Shown: positions 60,708 through 64,000 of the stretch, one piece after another
How the letters are laid out: every line of letters starts with the position of its first letter
How positions within the stretch are numbered: the first letter of the stretch is position 1
Assembly (NCBI RefSeq): GCF_023544445.1
Contig: NZ_JALPVJ010000009.1
Coordinates: 248,001-312,000, forward strand
DNA length: 64,000 nucleotides
Reading direction: 5' to 3'
Origin: Actinoplanes sp. M2I2
GTDB lineage: Bacteria > Actinomycetota > Actinomycetes > Mycobacteriales > Micromonosporaceae
Notes under the pieces: model-generated
Database searches by the model: none
What the model was told of the DNA's origin: nothing
The model's input: the letters and a program-made list of their open reading frames with translations, nothing else
Translations under genes and position numbers: made by a program

Positions 60708-60739
60708 CGCGCCCGGCGGTCATCCGACCGCCGGGCGCG
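60708..60739 (+). terminator. Hairpin terminator of the lipoprotein gene
   Basis: A perfect 13-bp stem CGCGCCCGGCGGT / ACCGCCGGGCGCG with a six-base loop, 20 bases after the stop. Confidence 0.88.
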
Positions 60740-60798
60740 ACTGTGTTCGTACCCGGCCCCGACCGCGGCTGCGGCCCTGGCTCCGGCTCTGGCTCTGG

Positions 60799-60871
60799 CC
60801 CCCGACCCCGACCCCGACCCCGACCCTGGCCCCGACCCCGACCCCGACCCCGACCCCGGCCCCGGCCCCGG
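60799..60871. repeat. Hexanucleotide array (CCCCGA)n abutting the TetR stop
   Basis: About 12 units of CCCCGA with CCTGGC and CCCCGG variants. It ends directly against the TCA (TGA) stop codon of the TetR gene at 60872. Confidence 0.88.
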
Positions 60872-61507
60872 TCAGGGCAGCAGGGCCGCGCTGACCGTGT
60901 CGACATACCAGCGGTGGAAGCGCTCGGCCGGCCAGCCGCGCTGCCGCACGAGCCAGTCGTAGTTGCGCACGTCCATGGCCAGCCACAGCACGTCGGCCGC
61001 GGTGTCGACGGTGTGGTCCGGCCGCAGCTCGCCGGTGGCGAGGAGCTCGGCGGCGAACATGGTCATGCCGTGGCGGCGGTCGTCCAGATTCTTGTGCCAG
61101 ATCGCCGCCGCCTCGGGATCGGCGGTCGCGGCGGCCGCCAGGGCGAGCATCACCTGGGCCTGCCGGTCGTGGACGCCGGCCAGGTGGCGGGCGTAGCGCT
61201 CGAGCTTGGACCGCACGCCGGGGAGCGCCCGGATCTCGTCGACGAATCGGCGATCGGGCAGCGCCACGGGCTCGTCGTCGCCGGCGACCGTGACATCGAC
61301 CAGCGCGGACAGCAACGCCTGTTTGCTGCCGAAGACCTTGTAGACGGTCTGGATCGCCACGCCGGCCCCGGCCGCGACGGCGGTCAGCGGAGTGGCGGCG
61401 TAGCCCGGCTCGACGAACAGGGCCGACGCCGCTTCCAGGATCGCCTGCCGGGTCTGCCGGGCCTGCTCCTGTCGATGTGCCGACTCGTACCGTCTCTTGA
61501 CAGCCAC
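60872..61507 (-). CDS. TetR-family regulator
   Basis: A 211-residue protein. HTH: ARQTRQAILEAASALFVEPG, then LTAVAAGAGVAIQTVYKVFG, followed by SKQALLSALVDV. The C-terminal helical domain (ELRPDHTVDTAADVLWLAMD) is of the large TetR_C type. It is divergent from the methyltransferase gene over a gap of 54 bases that contains a perfect palindrome. It probably represses both. Ligand unknown. Confidence 0.92.
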   Translation of the reverse strand: MAVKRRYESAHRQEQARQTRQAILEAASALFVEPGYAATPLTAVAAGAGVAIQTVYKVFGSKQALLSALVDVTVAGDDEPVALPDRRFVDEIRALPGVRSKLERYARHLAGVHDRQAQVMLALAAAATADPEAAAIWHKNLDDRRHGMTMFAAELLATGELRPDHTVDTAADVLWLAMDVRNYDWLVRQRGWPAERFHRWYVDTVSAALLP

Positions 61508-61532
61508 GAGGTGAGTGTAGTGCTCTATTGGT

Positions 61533-61547
61533 TAGAGTCTCACTCTA
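61533..61547. promoter_or_regulatory. Palindromic operator TAGAGTCTCACTCTA
   Basis: Perfect 6-bp arms TAGAGT / ACTCTA around CTC, in the short gap between the divergent TetR and methyltransferase genes. A partial half-site (GCTCTA) lies about ten bases to the left. A TATCTA-like -10 overlaps its right arm. Confidence 0.8.
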
Positions 61548-61561
61548 TCTAAGGGGTACCG

Positions 61562-62041
61562 ATGTCGGCCACGGCAGAACCGCGACAAGGCGCCGAAGTG
61601 ATGCGCATCCCGCCGCCGCTGTATTACGCCGCCGGCCTGGCCGCCGGCGTCCTGCTCGACCAAGCGGTCGCGCTCCCGATCGGCGCGCGGCCCGCCACCC
61701 TCGTCGCCGGCGGGGTGATCGCGGTCGCCGGCCTGGCGCTGACCTCGGCCGGCGTCGCCACAGTGGTGCGGCACCGCACCACCCTGGTGCCGCACCACCC
61801 GGTCGGCACCCTGCTGACCGGCGGGGTCTACCGGCTGTCGCGAAACCCGATGTACGCCGGGCTCGCCGTGCTCTACCTCGGCCTGACGCTGATGATCGGC
61901 TCCTGGTGGCCGGCCGTCCTCGGGCCGCTGGTGATCATGGCCGTGCACCGGCTGGTCATCCGTCCCGAGGAGCGTTACCTGACCCGGCGGTTCGGCCGCA
62001 CCTACACCGATTACCAGCGCCGGGTACGCCGATGGCTCTAG
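61562..62041 (+). CDS. Isoprenylcysteine carboxyl methyltransferase-like membrane enzyme
   Basis: A 159-residue integral membrane protein with about four helices. The C-terminal cofactor segment GGVYRLSRNPMYAGLAVLYL, followed by RPEERYLTRRFGRTYTDYQR, is the ICMT/PEMT phospholipid-methyltransferase signature; the RNPMY and E..Y..RFG residues bind S-adenosylmethionine. The substrate is unknown in bacteria. AAGGGG lies in front of ATG 61562. The operator for the divergent TetR covers its promoter. Confidence 0.88.
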   Translation: MSATAEPRQGAEVMRIPPPLYYAAGLAAGVLLDQAVALPIGARPATLVAGGVIAVAGLALTSAGVATVVRHRTTLVPHHPVGTLLTGGVYRLSRNPMYAGLAVLYLGLTLMIGSWWPAVLGPLVIMAVHRLVIRPEERYLTRRFGRTYTDYQRRVRRWL

Positions 62042-62071
62042 CGGAACGGCGCGTTCGATAGGGTGATCCGA

Positions 62072-62863
62072 ATGGATCGTGATCTTCAAGTAGCCCGTGA
62101 GCTGGCCGCCGACCTGGCCGTCCGGGCCGGCCGGCTGCAGATCGAGCGGCGCGACACGCTGCGCGTGGGTGCCCCCAAGGCGCACGCCAACGACGTCGTC
62201 TCCGACGTCGACATCGCCAGTGAACGCCTCATCGTCGACGCCGTCCACGAGCACTGGCCCGACGACGCCATGCAGGCCGAGGAGGGTCACGGCCGGTCCG
62301 GCACGAGCGGCTGGACGTGGGTCGTCGACCCGCTCGACGGCACCCGCAACTACATCAGCCGCACCGGCCCCTGGTCGGTGTGTGTCGCGCTCTATCAGGG
62401 CGACCAGGCCCGGGTGGCGGTCGTGCACGAGCCCGTGGCCGGCGAGACGTTCAGCGCCGTCGACGGTGGCGGGGCGTTCCTGAACGGGGAGCGGATCACG
62501 GTGTCGGGCGGACCACCGCTGGGCGAGGCGCTGATCGGTGTCAGCTTCCAGCCCGGACCGGCGACCAAGGAGCGCGCGGGCCGGGTGATCCGGGACCTGC
62601 TCCCGGTGGCGGGCGACATCCGCCGGCTGCCGGCCGCGCTCAACCTGGTCTATCAGGCGGCCGGGCGGCTGGACGGCGGCCTCGCCCTCGACACGAACCT
62701 GTGGGACATCGCGGCCGGCGCCCTCGTCGCGCGGGAGGCCGGCGTGGTCCTCGGCGGCCACGGTCCGGACTTCACCACCGAGCTCACCGTCGGGGCCGCC
62801 CCGGCGCTGTGGTCCGCCCTGGCCGAGCGGGTGCGCGGGACTCTCCGGCCGGACGCCGGCTAG
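62072..62863 (+). CDS. Inositol monophosphatase-family phosphatase
   Basis: A 263-residue phosphatase. Family motifs: DVVSDVDIASERLIVDAV, the metal site WVVDPLDGTRNYISRTGPWS, and LALDTNLWDIAAGALVAREA. In actinomycetes this family covers inositol monophosphatase, histidinol phosphatase (HisN) and 3'-phosphoadenosine phosphatase, and the substrate cannot be assigned here. I prefer ATG 62072 (AGGGTG before it); GTG 62063 is possible. 30 bases after the methyltransferase stop, so the two may be co-transcribed. Confidence 0.9.
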   Translation: MDRDLQVARELAADLAVRAGRLQIERRDTLRVGAPKAHANDVVSDVDIASERLIVDAVHEHWPDDAMQAEEGHGRSGTSGWTWVVDPLDGTRNYISRTGPWSVCVALYQGDQARVAVVHEPVAGETFSAVDGGGAFLNGERITVSGGPPLGEALIGVSFQPGPATKERAGRVIRDLLPVAGDIRRLPAALNLVYQAAGRLDGGLALDTNLWDIAAGALVAREAGVVLGGHGPDFTTELTVGAAPALWSALAERVRGTLRPDAG

Positions 62864-63077
62864 CAGGTGGGCCGACGCCCGGCAAGGCGACCCGCGGACA
62901 GCAGGCAACGCCCGGCCGCTAGTAGGTACGCCAACGACTCATAAGGAGGAACCGGTATCGGCCGAAAGTCGGCATGTCCCACCTGTTCGGGTGAGTTTGG
63001 GTCCACCTGGGTGGCGGGCACAAGAGGCGGCGATGCAGGCGGCCGAACCGGCCGTCCGTGGAGAAGGAGCCTCGTAC

Positions 63078-63878
63078 ATGACCGTCACCACCTCGACCCG
63101 CACCGCCGGCACCGGCAAGGTCGATCTGACCAGCACGGACACCGCGAGTGAACTGATCACCGCGATGGCCGCCCTGCCCGCCGGCCACCCGTCGCGGCCG
63201 GCCCTGCGCGACCGCGCGATCGAGGCCTGGCTTCCGATGGCCCGTCACCTCGCGCAGCGCTACGCCGGTCGGGGCGAACCGGCCGACGACCTGTTCCAGG
63301 TGGCCGTCGTCGGGCTGATCAAGTCGGTCGACCGGTTCGAGGCCGACCGCGGGGTCGACTTCGCCGGCTACGCCATCCCGACGATCGTCGGCGAGATCAA
63401 GCGCCACTTCCGCGACCGCACCTGGTCCATCCGGGTGCCGCGCCGCCTGCAGGAACTGCGCCTGGCCATCACCGCCGCCAACGCGACGCTGAGCCACCAG
63501 CTCGGCCGGTCCGCGACCGTCGCCGACGTCGCCACGCACCTCGGGATCACCGAGGAGGAGGTGCTCGAAGGCCTGGAGGGCGCCCGCGCCTACAACGCGA
63601 CGAGCCTCTCGACCCCGGTCAGCGCCGACGGCAACACCGAGCTCGGCGAGACCCTGGGTGGCGAGGACCGCGAGTTCGAGGTGGCCGAGTTCCGCGTCGC
63701 GCTGGCCCCGGCCCTGGCGACGCTGGACGAGCGCGAGCAGCGGATCGTCCACCTGCGCTTCTACGGCAACCTGACGCAGTCGCAGATCGCCGAGCAGGTC
63801 GGCATCTCCCAGATGCACGTCTCCCGGCTGCTCACCAAGGCCCTGGTCAAGCTGCGCGGGCAGCTCGGCGACCAGTAG
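63078..63878 (+). CDS. sigF: SigB/SigF-family alternative sigma factor
   Basis: A 266-residue group 3 sigma factor. Region 2: PMARHLAQRYAGRGEPADDL, FQVAVVGLIKSVDRFEADRG and VDFAGYAIPTIVGEIKRHFR. Region 3: VPRRLQELRLAITAANATLS. Region 4: LDEREQRIVHLRFYGNLTQS, followed by QIAEQVGISQMHVSRLL. ATG 63078 follows AAGGAG; the upstream extension is rejected. Members direct general stress or development genes and are held by RsbW-type ATPases. The convergent gene at the window end encodes such an ATPase. Confidence 0.94.
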   Translation: MTVTTSTRTAGTGKVDLTSTDTASELITAMAALPAGHPSRPALRDRAIEAWLPMARHLAQRYAGRGEPADDLFQVAVVGLIKSVDRFEADRGVDFAGYAIPTIVGEIKRHFRDRTWSIRVPRRLQELRLAITAANATLSHQLGRSATVADVATHLGITEEEVLEGLEGARAYNATSLSTPVSADGNTELGETLGGEDREFEVAEFRVALAPALATLDEREQRIVHLRFYGNLTQSQIAEQVGISQMHVSRLLTKALVKLRGQLGDQ

Positions 63879-63888
63879 TCACCGCGAC

Positions 63889-63919
63889 CGCTCAGCCGGT
63901 GGACCTCACCGGCTGAGCG
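63889..63919. terminator. Bidirectional hairpin after sigF
   Basis: A perfect 12-bp stem CGCTCAGCCGGT / ACCGGCTGAGCG with loop GGACCTC, 10 bases beyond the sigF stop. The right arm is the first unit of the 19-bp array. Confidence 0.82.
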
Positions 63920-63983
63920 GCACGTCACCGGCTGAGCGGCACGTCACCGGCTGAGCGGCACGTCACTGGCTGAGCGGCACGTC
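63908..63983. repeat. Tandem array, 19 bp x 4, linking a terminator arm to a stop codon
   Basis: Units ACCGGCTGAGCGGCACGTC at 63908, 63927 and 63946, and with one change at 63965. The last unit contains the end of the coding sequence of the minus-strand gene; its stop TCA is 63963-63965. The first unit is the right arm of the sigF terminator. Confidence 0.9.
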
Positions 63984-64000
63984 GGCCCAGACGACCTTGC
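63963..64000 (-). CDS. Anti-sigma-type ATPase, C-terminal 12 residues only (rest outside window)
   Basis: The minus strand from 64000 reads KVVWADVPLSQ and stop. This matches the end of the STAS-ATPase at 6302 (KMVWATVRPR), so it is probably the last beta strand of a HATPase/RsbW-like domain. A location convergent with a SigF-type sigma gene supports this. Most of the gene lies outside the window. Confidence 0.55.
   Translation of the reverse strand, partial: KVVWADVPLSQ

Overview
This is a 64 kb window of a very GC-rich actinomycete chromosome. The organism is most likely a filamentous soil or plant-litter member of the Micromonosporaceae (Actinoplanes-like). This rests on codon bias, GTG starts, the density of LacI/TetR/MarR/ECF/SigF regulators, an F420-type reductase, a deazaflavin-type (DDN-like) oxidoreductase and many secreted enzymes. 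The genus is an inference, not something read directly. I saw no rRNA, tRNA, CRISPR array, insertion sequence or prophage.

Layout. 1-7.1 kb: end of a ferredoxin-NADP reductase gene, a BrnT/ribbon-helix-helix toxin-antitoxin-like pair, a divergent MarR/DoxX pair, an MFS transporter, a type II NADH dehydrogenase and a STAS-ATPase anti-sigma-type protein. 7.2-12 kb: one giant DUF4011-helicase-nuclease gene of anti-phage type. 12-24 kb: a TetR-MMPL operon with visible operators, a secreted trypsin-like protease, a second MMPL pump, a PHP phosphoesterase, a repeat-rich gene-poor stretch, FtsH, and a secreted protein built of three near-identical domains under a CebR-like palindrome. 24-32 kb: a LysR remnant, an alditol-oxidase-like enzyme, a deazaflavin-type oxidoreductase, a STAS protein, a SnoaL-tailed sigma factor with a divergent hydrolase, a sigma-factor fragment and a DUF222-HNH protein.

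32-57.6 kb is the metabolic core, a uronate/pectin-type carbohydrate region. A leftward LacI/ABC-importer/YesL cluster (37.3-32.4 kb) faces a rightward, translationally coupled catabolic operon (37.5-44.1 kb): Gfo/Idh/MocA oxidoreductase, uronate isomerase UxaC, enolase-superfamily dehydratase, fructuronate-reductase-like UxuB and a second Gfo/Idh/MocA. Further right, a coupled leftward operon (51.4-47.7 kb: Gfo/Idh/MocA, DUF993 aldolase-like, sugar isomerase/epimerase, DUF6807) diverges from a second LacI gene. A 14-bp LacI-type operator between them recurs, 13 of 14 bases identical on the opposite strand, upstream of a secreted pectate lyase at 56.3 kb. This ties polymer cleavage outside the cell to the uncharacterised four-gene pathway inside it. 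A large zinc metallopeptidase, a lipoprotein and an S41 protease sit among these genes.

57.6-64 kb: an F420-dependent-type reductase, an ECF sigma/anti-sigma pair, a COG4315-type lipoprotein, a TetR/methyltransferase divergent pair with a palindromic operator, an inositol-monophosphatase-like enzyme, a SigF-family sigma factor and the 3' end of a convergent anti-sigma-type ATPase gene.

An unexplained structural theme runs through the window: short tandem arrays (periods 15, 17, 18, 19, 21 and 53 bp) repeatedly overlap the stop or start codons of genes, copying the terminal codons into the intergenic space.
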